Source: an uncultured Clostridia bacterium (lineage in GTDB: Bacteria; Bacillota; Clostridia; Christensenellales; Aristaeellaceae). From it: a DNA stretch of 39,153 nt. The notes beneath the pieces were generated by a model. It worked only from the letters and a program-made list of their open reading frames with translations. It was not told where the DNA came from and searched no databases. The position numbers were made by a program, and so were the translations under genes. Below, one piece after another: positions 1-8,095 of the stretch. Where the stretch lies: NCBI GenBank assembly GCA_934631055.1, contig CAKTXP010000005.1, positions 1 through 39,153 on the forward strand, given 5' to 3'. How positions within the stretch are numbered: position 1 is the stretch's first letter; each line of letters opens with the position of its first letter.

Positions 1-122
1 TTGGATACGGAGAGCGCGTCGATGCCGGTATCCGGAGAATAAGTATGAACCTGATAGGGGATGCCTTCCTTATCGAGAACACGCATCACGTTGGTCTTTT
101 CATTTTTATTTTTATCTGCCAT
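1..122 (-). CDS. ybaK: YbaK/EbsC-type Cys-tRNA(Pro) deacylase, 5' end only
   Basis: Only the first 40 codons lie in the window; the gene runs off the left edge. The ATG at 122 opens a reading frame whose residues 9-16 (KTNVMRVL) and the later HTYSPDTGIDALSV stretch match the conserved start of the YbaK/EbsC family. Members hydrolyse Cys-tRNA(Pro) mischarged by prolyl-tRNA synthetase, in the cytoplasm. A purine-rich but non-canonical stretch precedes the ATG, so ribosome-site support is modest. The assignment rests on the N-terminal motif alone; the catalytic lysine region is outside the window. Confidence 0.7.
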   Translation of the reverse strand, partial: MADKNKNEKTNVMRVLDKEGIPYQVHTYSPDTGIDALSVS

Positions 123-149
123 GGGAAGTTCTTCTTTCTCGTTAATATG

Positions 150-345
150 CGCAAAGAGGGGGAACGCTGGGATGCCTGAGAGATGATATCTCTCAGACTC
201 CCTTCTTCGCTTCGCGGTGGTTCAAATAAGCATAAGCACACGATGTGCATTGCTTGATAAAGTCGATTAAAACCGGCGCGAAGCGAACGGGGAAGTCCAG
301 GAACCTCAGGTTCCTGGCGGGGGGTTGGGGCAGAGCCCCAACGGT
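150..345. repeat. Palindromic repeat, two inverted copies of a double-hairpin unit
   Basis: The gap between the ybaK-like and kdgK-like genes holds two facing copies of the repeat also seen near 8.0, 10.4-10.6 and 11.8 kb. The minus-oriented copy has a hairpin at 176-196 (CTGAGAGAT, loop GAT, ATCTCTCAG); its second hairpin is not clear. The plus-oriented copy has hairpin 1 at 297-317 (CCAGGAACC/GGTTCCTGG, loop TCA) and hairpin 2 at 325-341 (TTGGGGC/GCCCCAA). Between them is a spaced inverted repeat, TTCGCTTCGCG near 205 and CGCGAAGCGAA near 277. No gene is visible in this gap. Confidence 0.75.
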
Positions 346-364
346 TCTCTTTATCTCGGTCATT

Positions 365-1453
365 TCAGCGACGGATGTCGTAGTTCATGTTCATCAGATT
401 GCGGATGCTGCTGACGTCATCGGTGATGTTTGCGTCGCCGTGGATTGTATGCTTGATGACGCTGGATGCGACGGCGAAATTCAGCATATCCATCGGCTTA
501 TAATCGTGCAGCATGGCATAGATCAGACCGCTGGCAAATGCGTCGCCGCCGCCCACGCGGTCGAGAATCGTGAAGGTGAAGAGCTTGCTTTCAAACGTGT
601 GTCCCTCGTACCACATGAACGCTTTCAGGCTGTTTTCGCTGCCGGAATGCGCATAGCGGACGTGACGCGCGATGCACTTGAGATTCGGATAGCGTTCAAC
701 GAAACGCTGGAAGATTTCATCCTGCTGCTCATAGCTCGGCTGCATCGGCACGCCGTCCTTGACATCGCCCAGGCTGTGGTCGTCCTCGCTGCGCCAGAGG
801 TGATACGGCTCGATGCCCAGCAGGATATCGACATAGGGCAGGCACTGCGTGCAGAAATCGCGCGCTTCCTCCCAGCTCCAGAGCATGCTGCGGAAGTTGC
901 CGTCGAAGCTGACCGTCAAGCCCTTTTCCTTGGCGATGCGCAGCATATCGAGAACCAGCTTGCTGCAATTCGGGCTGAGCGCTGGGGTGATGCCGCTCAG
1001 ATGGAGCCAGTCAAAGCCTTCCAGCAGCGCGCCCAGATCAACATCGGAGAAGTCATATTCCGCAATGGCGCTGTGCTTGCGGTCGTAGATCACCTTGCTG
1101 GGGCGGATGCCGTATCCGGTCTCCAGATAATAGGTTCCCAGGCGATGGGTCGGCGTTTCTTCCGGCGTAGTGAGGATCATCGGGGTGCAGTGGACGTCGT
1201 TGGAGCGCAGCCAGCGGACGGCGCTCTTGCCTAAACTGTTGTTCGGAACGACAGAGAAGAACGTGCTGTCCACGCCGAGATTGGCGAGCGCCAGCGCGAT
1301 ATTGGCTTCGCTGCCGCCATAGCTTGCCTCAAATCCGGACGCCATACGGATTTTTTCGTAGTTCGGAGGCGTTAGGCGGAGCATGATTTCGCCCATGGTG
1401 ATAAATTTTTTGCTGTTTTCCATATTTTGGAGCAGGGGATTGTAGTGAATCAT
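365..1453 (-). CDS. kdgK: PfkB-family sugar kinase, probably 2-dehydro-3-deoxygluconokinase
   Basis: A 362-residue ribokinase/PfkB-fold kinase that would phosphorylate a sugar acid in the cytoplasm, most likely 2-keto-3-deoxygluconate from uronate breakdown. The N-terminal substrate motif GGSEAN is at about 46-51, and the ATP/anion-hole motif VGGGDAFASG has its catalytic-base aspartate near 304. The start at 1453 was chosen because AGGAAGG lies 11 bases upstream and a promoter with -10 at 1500-1505 lies between it and the upstream in-frame ATG at 1561, which would therefore not be transcribed. An ATG at 1423 is possible but has no good ribosome site. The gene stands alone. Substrate within the PfkB family is inferred from overall resemblance; another hexose or ketose kinase cannot be excluded. 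Confidence 0.8.
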   Translation of the reverse strand: MIHYNPLLQNMENSKKFITMGEIMLRLTPPNYEKIRMASGFEASYGGSEANIALALANLGVDSTFFSVVPNNSLGKSAVRWLRSNDVHCTPMILTTPEETPTHRLGTYYLETGYGIRPSKVIYDRKHSAIAEYDFSDVDLGALLEGFDWLHLSGITPALSPNCSKLVLDMLRIAKEKGLTVSFDGNFRSMLWSWEEARDFCTQCLPYVDILLGIEPYHLWRSEDDHSLGDVKDGVPMQPSYEQQDEIFQRFVERYPNLKCIARHVRYAHSGSENSLKAFMWYEGHTFESKLFTFTILDRVGGGDAFASGLIYAMLHDYKPMDMLNFAVASSVIKHTIHGDANITDDVSSIRNLMNMNYDIRR

Positions 1454-1471
1454 AAATGTACCTGCCTTCCT

Positions 1472-1486
1472 GACCGCGGGGCGGTC
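1472..1486 (-). promoter_or_regulatory. Palindrome in the kdgK leader
   Basis: A perfect GACCGC/GCGGTC inverted repeat with a 3-base spacer lies just downstream of the predicted transcription start and upstream of the ribosome site. It could be a repressor operator or a leader hairpin; the sequence does not decide. Confidence 0.4.
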
Positions 1487-1499
1487 TGATCTTGCCTTC

Positions 1500-1528
1500 A
1501 GTATACCATGATTTGCACGGGGGTTCAA
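1500..1528 (-). promoter_or_regulatory. Sigma-A promoter of the PfkB kinase gene
   Basis: On the minus strand, -35 TTGAAC (1523-1528) and -10 TATACT (1500-1505) are separated by 17 bases. Transcription would start near 1493, about 40 bases before the chosen start codon. Confidence 0.75.
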
Positions 1529-1576
1529 CGTGGAAAGGTACATTCCCTTTGCGCTTTCCATCGTGGAATTTGAGCA

Positions 1577-1614
1577 GAAAAAAGCAGCTTCCCAACAGGA
1601 GAAGGAAGCTGCTT
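1577..1614 (-). terminator. Rho-independent terminator after the secreted FMN-binding-like gene
   Basis: On the minus strand an 11-bp stem AAGCAGCTTCC/GGAAGCTGCTT is followed by a T-run. It ends the transcript of the two secreted-protein genes at 1637-3056. Confidence 0.85.
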
Positions 1615-1636
1615 GCGAGATGATCAGTTTTCAGGA

Positions 1637-2170
1637 TTATTTTGCGTTGTCCGCGGCATTCTGAATCGCCGCGAGGAAGCTGCCAACGTCGATGGTGCAG
1701 CCGCTCTTCAGATCCACGTCGTCCGGAACCTGCGTGTGATGTCCGTCGCCCTTGTCGTAGGTCGGCATGCCGACAACTTCCGCAACGGTCTTGCCGACGC
1801 ACCAGGCTTCCAGCGCTTCAGCCTGCTCGTACCATTCCTTGCCGATGGAGGTAGCGGCCTTCATGCCGTAGCCTTCCTTGAGCTCCTTCTTGGTCGGATG
1901 CTCAGCAGCCAGGTCGGTGGTCAGCGCACCGGCAGCGTCAAAGCCAATCTTGTTCTGGGCGATATCAAAGCTGACGCTGACGATCTTGCCCTCGTCATCC
2001 AGCTCGAGCGCACACATGGTGGTGTTCACGGTGACGGAGCCCGCCTTGTCAGCGGTCGCGGCGGAACCGGACATGCTGGTCACAGAGCCCAGACCGGTCG
2101 CGGCGAGAGCGCCGGTAGAAACAGAGAGAAGCAGAGCCGCAGTCGCGGCAGCCATAGCAAACTTTTTCAT
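1637..2170 (-). CDS. Secreted FMN-binding-like protein (possible flavinylation site)
   Basis: A 177-residue exported protein. Residues 1-23 form a signal peptide ending ALA; there is no lipobox cysteine. The ATG at 2170 is preceded by GGAGGA. The body resembles small extracellular proteins of the FMN-binding/COG4939 type: a strand-rich start (MCALELDDEGKIVSVSFDI), a middle segment with GYGMKAA and WYEQAEALEAW, and a C-terminal D153-L-K-S-G-C-T159 followed by an amphipathic helix. The last motif lines up with the Dxx[ST]GAT site where ApbE attaches FMN to threonine, but Cys stands where Ala is usual. It lies 82 bases downstream of a related double-domain gene and probably shares its transcript. 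Role inferred: extracellular electron transfer or redox sensing. Without the motif it would be called hypothetical. Confidence 0.55.
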   Translation of the reverse strand: MKKFAMAAATAALLLSVSTGALAATGLGSVTSMSGSAATADKAGSVTVNTTMCALELDDEGKIVSVSFDIAQNKIGFDAAGALTTDLAAEHPTKKELKEGYGMKAATSIGKEWYEQAEALEAWCVGKTVAEVVGMPTYDKGDGHHTQVPDDVDLKSGCTIDVGSFLAAIQNAADNAK

Positions 2171-2252
2171 AAATATGTTCCTCCAAATGCAGATCAATGG
2201 GTGCAAAATATATCGCTCACCGCATTTCCCCGCGGATGGAGATGCGGCAAAC

Positions 2253-3056
2253 TTACTTAATGATGGTATAGGCGTGTCGCCCGAGGGCATCCCAAATGGC
2301 GGAAATCACCTTTGGGGCGCGGAGCGTCGCGCCGGTGGAAACGTCTGTGTCCGATGCAATCTGACCGGGCAGATAGAGCTGGTTGACGCTTGAAACGTCC
2401 TTTCCGACGAGGTAGTCAAGCAGCTGACCAAACTGTGCGCTGATTTTCCCCTGCGCGGTTTCGGCGTCGCTTGACAGATAATCCTCGCTTTTATATTGAA
2501 GCGTGGTATAGTGAATTTCGGTAAAGCGGTTGTCGCTCAGCGTGAATTCCAAAGCGACCTGTTCTCCGCCGTCTTCCATGTAGCTGCCGCGGTAAACGCC
2601 GTCCTGATACGGCTCGGCTTCGGGCAGTTTCGTGGTATCGACAATCTTATAAGGATGGCGGTTCAATCCGTCCCACAGGGCGGAGATGAGCTTGCCGGAT
2701 TTCATGGTCGCCGTCGTTACGGCGTCCAGGTCTTCAACGATGTCGTAAGGGGAGTAGAGGTCGTCGATTGCGGAAACATTTTTGCCGATGAGGTAATCCG
2801 ACAACTGACGATATTGGTGCAGAATGGCTTTCTGCGCGTCGCTGGCGTCTTCGCTCATGTAATCGCCGTCCTTGTATTTGACGCCGCGATAGATAAGCGA
2901 TGTAAAAACTTCATTCTTCAGCTCAAACTGAATGGCGATTTGCTCAATGCCGCCGTCGTAGTAAAACCCGCGGTAGATGCCGTCGGGATAATTCTCGGCG
3001 AAAGCGGGAAAAGCGGACGCGAGAAGCAGAGCCAGCAGGGCGAGAGAACGTTTCAT
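2253..3056 (-). CDS. Secreted protein with two FMN-binding-like repeats
   Basis: A 267-residue exported protein with signal peptide 1-20 (cleavage after AFA). The mature part is two copies of one domain of about 120 residues: 23-137 and 150-267. Each starts YxDGxYRGxY, continues with a strand-rich core and a QYRQLSDYLIGK or QFGQLLDYLVGK helix, and ends D-x-x-[ST]-[TG]-A-T followed by about 10 residues and an ALWDGL/AIWDAL helix. The motifs are D111-A-V-T-T-A-T117 and D238-V-S-T-G-A-T244, matching the FMN_bind (PF04205) flavinylation site. The ATG at 3056 follows GGGAGGA. No apbE gene is in the window. It is divergent from the two-component genes at 3216. FMN attachment is predicted from the motif only. 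Confidence 0.6.
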   Translation of the reverse strand: MKRSLALLALLLASAFPAFAENYPDGIYRGFYYDGGIEQIAIQFELKNEVFTSLIYRGVKYKDGDYMSEDASDAQKAILHQYRQLSDYLIGKNVSAIDDLYSPYDIVEDLDAVTTATMKSGKLISALWDGLNRHPYKIVDTTKLPEAEPYQDGVYRGSYMEDGGEQVALEFTLSDNRFTEIHYTTLQYKSEDYLSSDAETAQGKISAQFGQLLDYLVGKDVSSVNQLYLPGQIASDTDVSTGATLRAPKVISAIWDALGRHAYTIIK

Positions 3057-3158
3057 GTGATTTCCTCCCGGTTACAAAAATCATTCTAAAGTGAATTGAT
3101 GTCAAAAGTGTGTCTTTTTGCAAAAAAGTTGTCAAATTTAAAATTTCGCGCAAAGGGT

Positions 3159-3187
3159 TTGACATTCCTTTAAACGCATCCTACAAT
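3159..3187 (+). promoter_or_regulatory. Sigma-A promoter of the response regulator-sensor operon
   Basis: TTGACA (3159-3164) and TACAAT (3182-3187) have a 17-base spacer. The ribosome site AGGAGGGA (3203-3210) and the ATG at 3216 follow. This also shows that the upstream in-frame ATG at 3186, inside the -10 box, is not the start. Confidence 0.9.
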
Positions 3188-3215
3188 GAATAAAAAGCGT
3201 TTAGGAGGGAAAGAC

Positions 3216-3899
3216 ATGAACCCCATCCTCGTCGTAGACGATAACGAACAGATATTGGATATTTTAACGCAATACATTAAAAAAGAAGGCTGGGCGCTGC
3301 TGACTGCAAAGACGGGGGAAGAAGCGCTCGCCCTGTTTGACGCGGCGCAGCCTGCGCTCATCCTGCTGGATATCATGCTGCCGCGCATGGACGGGCTGGA
3401 GGTCTGCCGACGCATCCGGCAGGTATCCAGCATACCGATCCTGATGATCACCGCCAAGGATGAAGATGCCGACCGTATCCTCGGACTGGATATCGGCGCG
3501 GACGATTATATTGTCAAGCCGTTTTCGCCCGGCGAAGTCATGGCGCGTATCCGCGCGGTCATGCGCCGCATTCCGGCGGGGGAAAAGGCGGAAACGCTGG
3601 TCATCGGCACGCTGTCCATCCATATGCCGTCCCTTTCTGTGATGCTTGACGGGCATAAGCTCAACCTCACGCGTCGCGAGGTCGAGCTGCTCTATACGCT
3701 TGCCAGCGCGCCGGGACGCGTTTTTACGCGGGATAACCTGCTGACGATGATATGGGGCTATGAGTTCGCGGGCAATTACCGCGCGGTCGATTCCCATATC
3801 AAGCGCCTGCGCGCCAAGCTGGATGCGTATCCGCACGACTTTTTTACCATCGCGACCGTCTGGGGCGCGGGATATCGGTTTGAAAGGAATCTGCCATGA
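3216..3899 (+). CDS. OmpR/PhoB-family response regulator
   Basis: A 227-residue DNA-binding response regulator. The receiver domain (1-115) has the acidic pair D8/D9, phospho-acceptor D52 in LLDIMLP, T79 and K101 in VKPF. The C-terminal winged helix (about 125-225) has the LTRREVELLY and VDSHIKRLRAKL segments typical of OmpR/PhoB/VanR proteins. It overlaps the sensor kinase gene by four bases (ATGA), so the two are translationally coupled. It would receive phosphate from that kinase and act on nearby promoters; the divergent FMN-binding-like genes are obvious candidate targets, but this is inference from position. Confidence 0.93.
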   Translation: MNPILVVDDNEQILDILTQYIKKEGWALLTAKTGEEALALFDAAQPALILLDIMLPRMDGLEVCRRIRQVSSIPILMITAKDEDADRILGLDIGADDYIVKPFSPGEVMARIRAVMRRIPAGEKAETLVIGTLSIHMPSLSVMLDGHKLNLTRREVELLYTLASAPGRVFTRDNLLTMIWGYEFAGNYRAVDSHIKRLRAKLDAYPHDFFTIATVWGAGYRFERNLP

Positions 3900-5344
3900 A
3901 ACTGCGCTATCGGCTGGTCACGCGGCTGACCAATCTGTTCGCGATCATGCTTGTCGTCTTTACGCTCCTGCTGACGCTGCTGTTCAACGCGATGATGGAG
4001 CGGCAGATGATCTCTCATTACAGCAAGACCATGCAGCGCGACGCCTACGCCATCTCGCAGAATCTCTCGGAGATGATCGCGCCGTCGTCGTATGATTCGC
4101 TGGATGAAAACCCGTTTATCGTCGGGGAGGACACGCTTGCGCCCTACATGGCGCTTATCGAACATATCACGCATTGCAACGTCTATCTTGTCGATGAGCA
4201 GCACCATGTGACCGGCTATTTCGACGGCGTGGTGCAGACCATCGGCAGCCCGCTCCTGCCCAGCTATATCGAGCAGACGATCGCACTGGGCTTTATGGGC
4301 AAAACGCCGTTTCTGATGATGAAAGAGGACGGAGAAACGCACCTGACGACCAGCATGCCGATCATGAATGCGCAGAGCCATGTTCTGGGCGTCGTCCTGC
4401 TGGAATCGACGCTCCGCGAACTGGGCTTTGCGCAGGTATCCAGCACAGGTATTCTGGCGTTCAGCGGCATCATTGCCTTCGTATTTGCGCTGGGGTTGAG
4501 CTTCTTCTTCTCGCGCATCTTTACCAAGCCCATCACAGAGGTTCAGCATTTTGCAGGCGAACTCGCAAAAGGACAGTACGATGCGCGCATTCAGACGAAT
4601 AAACGAGATGAGATCGGCGCGCTGTATGGCTCGATGGATATTCTGGCACAGCGGCTTGAGGAAGCGCGCCGGAAAGATGAATTGCTCAAAGAACAGCAGC
4701 AGACGTTTTTCGCGACGGTCTCCCATGAACTCAAAACGCCCGTCACGGTCATTCGGGGTTCGCTGGAAGCCCTGCGCGATGGCGTGGTTTCCGCTCCGGA
4801 CGACGTGCGGGCGTACTATAACCAGATGCTGACCGAAACCAAAGGCTTGCAGCGCCTGATTGCAGATCTGCTGGAACTTTCCCGGCTTCAAAACGTCGGT
4901 TTTTCGCTCGATATGGGGGAGGTAAACATGCGGGATCTGCTCGGCGATGTCGCCATGAGCGCGGGCGCGCTTTGCGAAAGGAAAGGCGTCCGTTTTGTCT
5001 GCGAAGAGCCGAAAGAGGAAAGAGTCATCACGGGCGATTATACGCGCCTGCGGCAGATGCTGTTCGCTGTCATAGACAACGCCGTCAAGTTCACCGAACA
5101 GGGGAAGACAGTCAGCCTTGCGTTTGACGGCAGGACGGTCGTCATTGCGGACGAAGGCGCGGGCATTGCGCAGGAAGAGCTGCCGCACATTTTTGACCGT
5201 TTTCATCGCGTGCGCAGCGGGCAGGGCGGTACAGGCTTGGGGCTGGCTATCGCCAGCGAGGTCGCAAGGCGGCACGGCATCATCATCAACGTGGAAAGCG
5301 AAGCAGGAAAGGGAACGGTGTTCAGCTTCACTTTTCCGTGCTGA
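3896..5344 (+). CDS. Membrane sensor histidine kinase, VanS/PhoR-like
   Basis: A 482-residue sensor kinase. Transmembrane helix 1 is at about 11-31, an extracytoplasmic sensor loop at 32-182, and helix 2 at 183-205. HAMP follows (206-260). The dimerisation box has phospho-acceptor H277 in TVSHELKTP. The ATPase domain has N395 (VIDNAVKF), D419 (ADEGAG), an F-box (HIFDRFHR, 431-438) and GTGLGL (445-450). All catalytic landmarks are intact. The sensor loop shows no domain I recognise, so the signal is unknown. It is coupled to the upstream response regulator by an ATGA overlap. Its 3' end faces the yfhO-like gene 42 bases away, with no convincing terminator in between. Confidence 0.93.
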   Translation: MKLRYRLVTRLTNLFAIMLVVFTLLLTLLFNAMMERQMISHYSKTMQRDAYAISQNLSEMIAPSSYDSLDENPFIVGEDTLAPYMALIEHITHCNVYLVDEQHHVTGYFDGVVQTIGSPLLPSYIEQTIALGFMGKTPFLMMKEDGETHLTTSMPIMNAQSHVLGVVLLESTLRELGFAQVSSTGILAFSGIIAFVFALGLSFFFSRIFTKPITEVQHFAGELAKGQYDARIQTNKRDEIGALYGSMDILAQRLEEARRKDELLKEQQQTFFATVSHELKTPVTVIRGSLEALRDGVVSAPDDVRAYYNQMLTETKGLQRLIADLLELSRLQNVGFSLDMGEVNMRDLLGDVAMSAGALCERKGVRFVCEEPKEERVITGDYTRLRQMLFAVIDNAVKFTEQGKTVSLAFDGRTVVIADEGAGIAQEELPHIFDRFHRVRSGQGGTGLGLAIASEVARRHGIIINVESEAGKGTVFSFTFPC

Positions 5345-5386
5345 AGAAATGATGGGGCTGCTTTAAACTCCGGAAGGAGCTTCCTC

Positions 5387-7762
5387 TCATATTCTCTTTC
5401 GCTTTGCGGCGGTATAATAAACAATGAGTGTCACGGCTGCAATCAGGCTCATGACGATACCGATGGTCAAGCCGCGCGTATGATAGGTAAAGACGATATC
5501 GTGTTCGCCTGCCTCGACAAAGACGCCCATGAACGCGACATCGCAGTTGACGATCTCGACCTTCTGCCCATCGACTGTGGCGGAGAAGCCTTTGTCAAAC
5601 GGAATCGTAAAGACCAGCATGCCGGCGTCGTTTGCGTCGATATGCGCAGTAAAGCCGTTGGCGGAGGTTTCAAAGGAGTCGCAGGCGTTTGCTTTCAGAC
5701 GGGCAACGCTTTCCTGCCAGTCCGGGATGGCGTAAACGTCGAGCTTTGCCATGCAGCCGCCGTACTTTTCCAGCGCGTCGTCCTCCAGCGTGACGGCGGC
5801 GAGCATGACGGTCGGCACGGTCTCGCTGTCCATCTGCTGATGATGCGTGCCGGTGCAGGTCGTCTGCAAAAAGCCCATTGGAACGGCGTTAGGGTTGGTA
5901 TAGACGGCAACGCCGTTTTCTTCGCGGTCGAAAACAAAGCCTTCGGGAACGGGGGAGTCGTCGGTCTGGTAGTATTCCGTAACGCTCAGGAAAGCGCGGA
6001 GCGCGGCGCTGTCATCCGGAGGACGGACGGTCGTTGATTCGTCATAGCCAAAGCCCGCCATCGATACGAAACGCCCGACCGTAGAGGAACGCAGGCTCAT
6101 GAAGCTCGTCAGCGAGGACGCACCGCGCAGAAGCCCGTAGTTGCGGATCTTGCCGCCGTAGTCGATGCGCCGCCAGTCTTTGAAATCGGGCTGAGCGGCA
6201 GCTTCGAGCGTCGGCTCGGCGATCTCGCTCAGCGTATAAATGCCCTGACCGGGCGTCTCACTGCCGGAAAGCAGATATTTGTCCCCGACGGCGATATATC
6301 CGGCATATTGGGTGGCTGCGACTATGCAGACGAGCGTAAGCGCCGCTCCGAAGCGCGGCTTTTTCAGGATGAGGAACAGCATCGCGCCGCCGCCGAGCAT
6401 CGTCGCGAGGATGGATAGCGCGCGGAACTCAAAAGACGCGTATGCGCCGCCGCGGCGGTTCAGGAGCGCCTGACCGATACGACCGATGAAGCCGGAGCGC
6501 ACGCTTAATGTGGTCAGCAGGCTTTCCGGAAGCATGAACGGAACGGTCAGCAGAAGAACCAGCGCGGTCAGACCGATGAAGGCATGCAGAAAAGCGCGGT
6601 CTGGCGCGTCCGTTTTTTCGGCAAAAGGCTGGAGAGCATAGAGCGTGGCAAGCGTGGTCATCAGCGCCAACCCGTACCACCAGCGGGTGTAGCCGACGTT
6701 AGTCTCTAACGCAAACGCACCGCAGAGGATCGGAACCACGCTGCATGCCAGCAGCGCCAGAAGCAGCGCCTTGAGCCAGCGCTGTTTTTTCTGCGCAAAG
6801 GCAAAGACAGCCGCGCCCGTCATACCGAATACGGGCAGATAGGCGGCGGTCGAACACCAGCTTCCCGCGTCGCCGTAATACGCGTGGACGACGTTGCTCT
6901 CGATGGGCATCAGCAGCGCGCGAAGCCGTTCGAGCAGGACACTGGGGGTGTAATGCTGGGCAAGGAGCGGCGTGTCGCCCGCGCCCGTCCGCGTGATGCT
7001 GAGCATGAAGAGCATCGCAGGGCAGAGCAGGACGCCTGCCAGAGCACAGCCGACGCCGCATTCAAAAACGAGAGAGAGCACGCGGCGCACCGTGCGATAC
7101 GGTTTCCAGTCTCTACTGAAAAAGCGAAAGACAAAGTACAGCGCCGCCAGCAGCGCGCTGGACAGCATGAAGTAATAATTCGTCAGCGTGTTTAAGCCGC
7201 AGAACAGCGCCAGCGCGCCGGGGTGCGGTCGGTCGCTCATGACCATCTCCATGCCGAGCAGGATGAGCGGAAAGAAAGCGATGACCTCCGTAAAATGGTA
7301 AAACTGTGTGTTGACCAGCGTGAAGGATGAAAACGTATACAGGATGCTGCCCAGCAGCGCGAGTTTTTCATTTTTTATCATTCGGCGCAGGTAACAGAAT
7401 GAGGTCACCGCGCAGACGGCATGCTTGAGGACAGCCATCACGCTGATGCCGTAGGGGATGAGCGCGGCAGGCAGGAGCGCAAGCCCCCAGACAAAGACGC
7501 TGCCCAGCGTATAAAACGCATAGCTTCCGACCGCAGGCGCGCCGAGGAATGTGTTGAAACTGTAACTGTTCAGCCCGCCGCGGAGGATGCGCCGCGTTTC
7601 AAGGATGAAAGGAAGCTGCTGCTCGATAAAGTCCCCGCGGGTCACAAATCTGCCGCCGTAGGGGAGTATCGCCGGAGCAAGGGCAAACAGCGCCAAGACG
7701 GCGCCGAGAAAAAACGCGTGGGCGGCAGTGATGCGCCGCTTTGAAAGCGCGGATCGGTTCAT
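5387..7762 (-). CDS. YfhO-family polytopic membrane protein
   Basis: A 791-residue integral membrane protein of the YfhO family (PF09586). An N-terminal helix at about 17-37 is followed by the conserved GDFIEQQLPF segment, many hydrophobic helices to about 480, the family-typical NYYFMLSSALLAALYF stretch, a large extracytoplasmic domain (about 500-755), and a final helix (VMSLIAAVTLIVYYTAA) with a basic tail. YfhO proteins act in glycosylation of cell-envelope polymers, as shown for lipoteichoic acid in Bacillus; the donor and target here are unknown. The ATG at 7762 was chosen over an in-frame start five codons upstream because GGGAGGGA lies directly upstream. The gene stands alone, with a MITE-like element beginning 38 bases upstream of its start. 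Confidence 0.85.
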   Translation of the reverse strand: MNRSALSKRRITAAHAFFLGAVLALFALAPAILPYGGRFVTRGDFIEQQLPFILETRRILRGGLNSYSFNTFLGAPAVGSYAFYTLGSVFVWGLALLPAALIPYGISVMAVLKHAVCAVTSFCYLRRMIKNEKLALLGSILYTFSSFTLVNTQFYHFTEVIAFFPLILLGMEMVMSDRPHPGALALFCGLNTLTNYYFMLSSALLAALYFVFRFFSRDWKPYRTVRRVLSLVFECGVGCALAGVLLCPAMLFMLSITRTGAGDTPLLAQHYTPSVLLERLRALLMPIESNVVHAYYGDAGSWCSTAAYLPVFGMTGAAVFAFAQKKQRWLKALLLALLACSVVPILCGAFALETNVGYTRWWYGLALMTTLATLYALQPFAEKTDAPDRAFLHAFIGLTALVLLLTVPFMLPESLLTTLSVRSGFIGRIGQALLNRRGGAYASFEFRALSILATMLGGGAMLFLILKKPRFGAALTLVCIVAATQYAGYIAVGDKYLLSGSETPGQGIYTLSEIAEPTLEAAAQPDFKDWRRIDYGGKIRNYGLLRGASSLTSFMSLRSSTVGRFVSMAGFGYDESTTVRPPDDSAALRAFLSVTEYYQTDDSPVPEGFVFDREENGVAVYTNPNAVPMGFLQTTCTGTHHQQMDSETVPTVMLAAVTLEDDALEKYGGCMAKLDVYAIPDWQESVARLKANACDSFETSANGFTAHIDANDAGMLVFTIPFDKGFSATVDGQKVEIVNCDVAFMGVFVEAGEHDIVFTYHTRGLTIGIVMSLIAAVTLIVYYTAAKRKRI

Positions 7763-7800
7763 GAGGTTCCCTCCCAAGCATGATTCTGACTGTTGGGTCA

Positions 7801-7988
7801 GTCAGGCTTAAACCAAACACTTCAAGAAGCAATAAACTAAGCGTTTTCAGGATATGGGGCTTTGCCCCATCGCCCCGCCAAAGGGCTTTCCGAATGTTTA
7901 CGGCGCCCGTTTGGCGCATCGCCCTTTGGAAACTTTTGGGCGCAAATTCTTAGATTTTTCTTGAAATATCAGATTTGTTAGCCTGATA
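7801..7988. mobile_element. MITE-like inverted-repeat element, copy 1
   Basis: A 188-bp sequence bounded by imperfect inverted repeats of about 45 bp: the left end starts GTCAGGCTTAAACC and the right end, read in reverse, starts GTATCAGGCTAACAAA. Shared inner blocks are TTCAAGAA and CTAAG. Inside is the hairpin ATGGGGC-TTT-GCCCCAT and an AAAGGGC/GCCCTTT stem. A second copy with the same ends but a different centre lies at 29036-29248. No transposase is present, so it is called MITE-like. It fills the gap between yfhO and the tmRNA gene. Confidence 0.7.
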
Positions 7989-7998
7989 CCCTCCAGTC

Positions 7999-8058
7999 GG
8001 GAAGTCCAGAAACCTCAGGTTTCTGGCAGGGTGTGGGACGGAGTCCCACTCGTTCTTT
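7999..8058 (+). repeat. Double-hairpin palindromic repeat, single copy
   Basis: This copy abuts the right end of the MITE-like element. Hairpin 1 (8006-8026) is CCAGAAACC/GGTTTCTGG with loop TCA; hairpin 2 (8033-8049) is GTGGGAC/GTCCCAC. Layout and spacers match the copies at 297-341 and around 10.4-10.6 kb, but the stem bases differ on both sides together. Confidence 0.75.
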
Positions 8059-8061
8059 TCT

Positions 8062-8092
8062 AAAATAAAAGCCGGAACAAAGCGTTCCGGCT
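8062..8092 (-). terminator. Rho-independent terminator of the tmRNA gene
   Basis: On the minus strand the stem AGCCGGAAC/GTTCCGGCT is followed by TTTTATTTTA. It begins four bases after the encoded CCA end of the tmRNA. Confidence 0.9.
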
Positions 8093-8095
8093 GGA

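Noticed and set aside
3776..5275. A 499-codon minus-strand frame under the sensor kinase
   Set aside because: The plus strand encodes a kinase with every catalytic motif, coupled to its regulator; the antisense frame has no recognisable domain.
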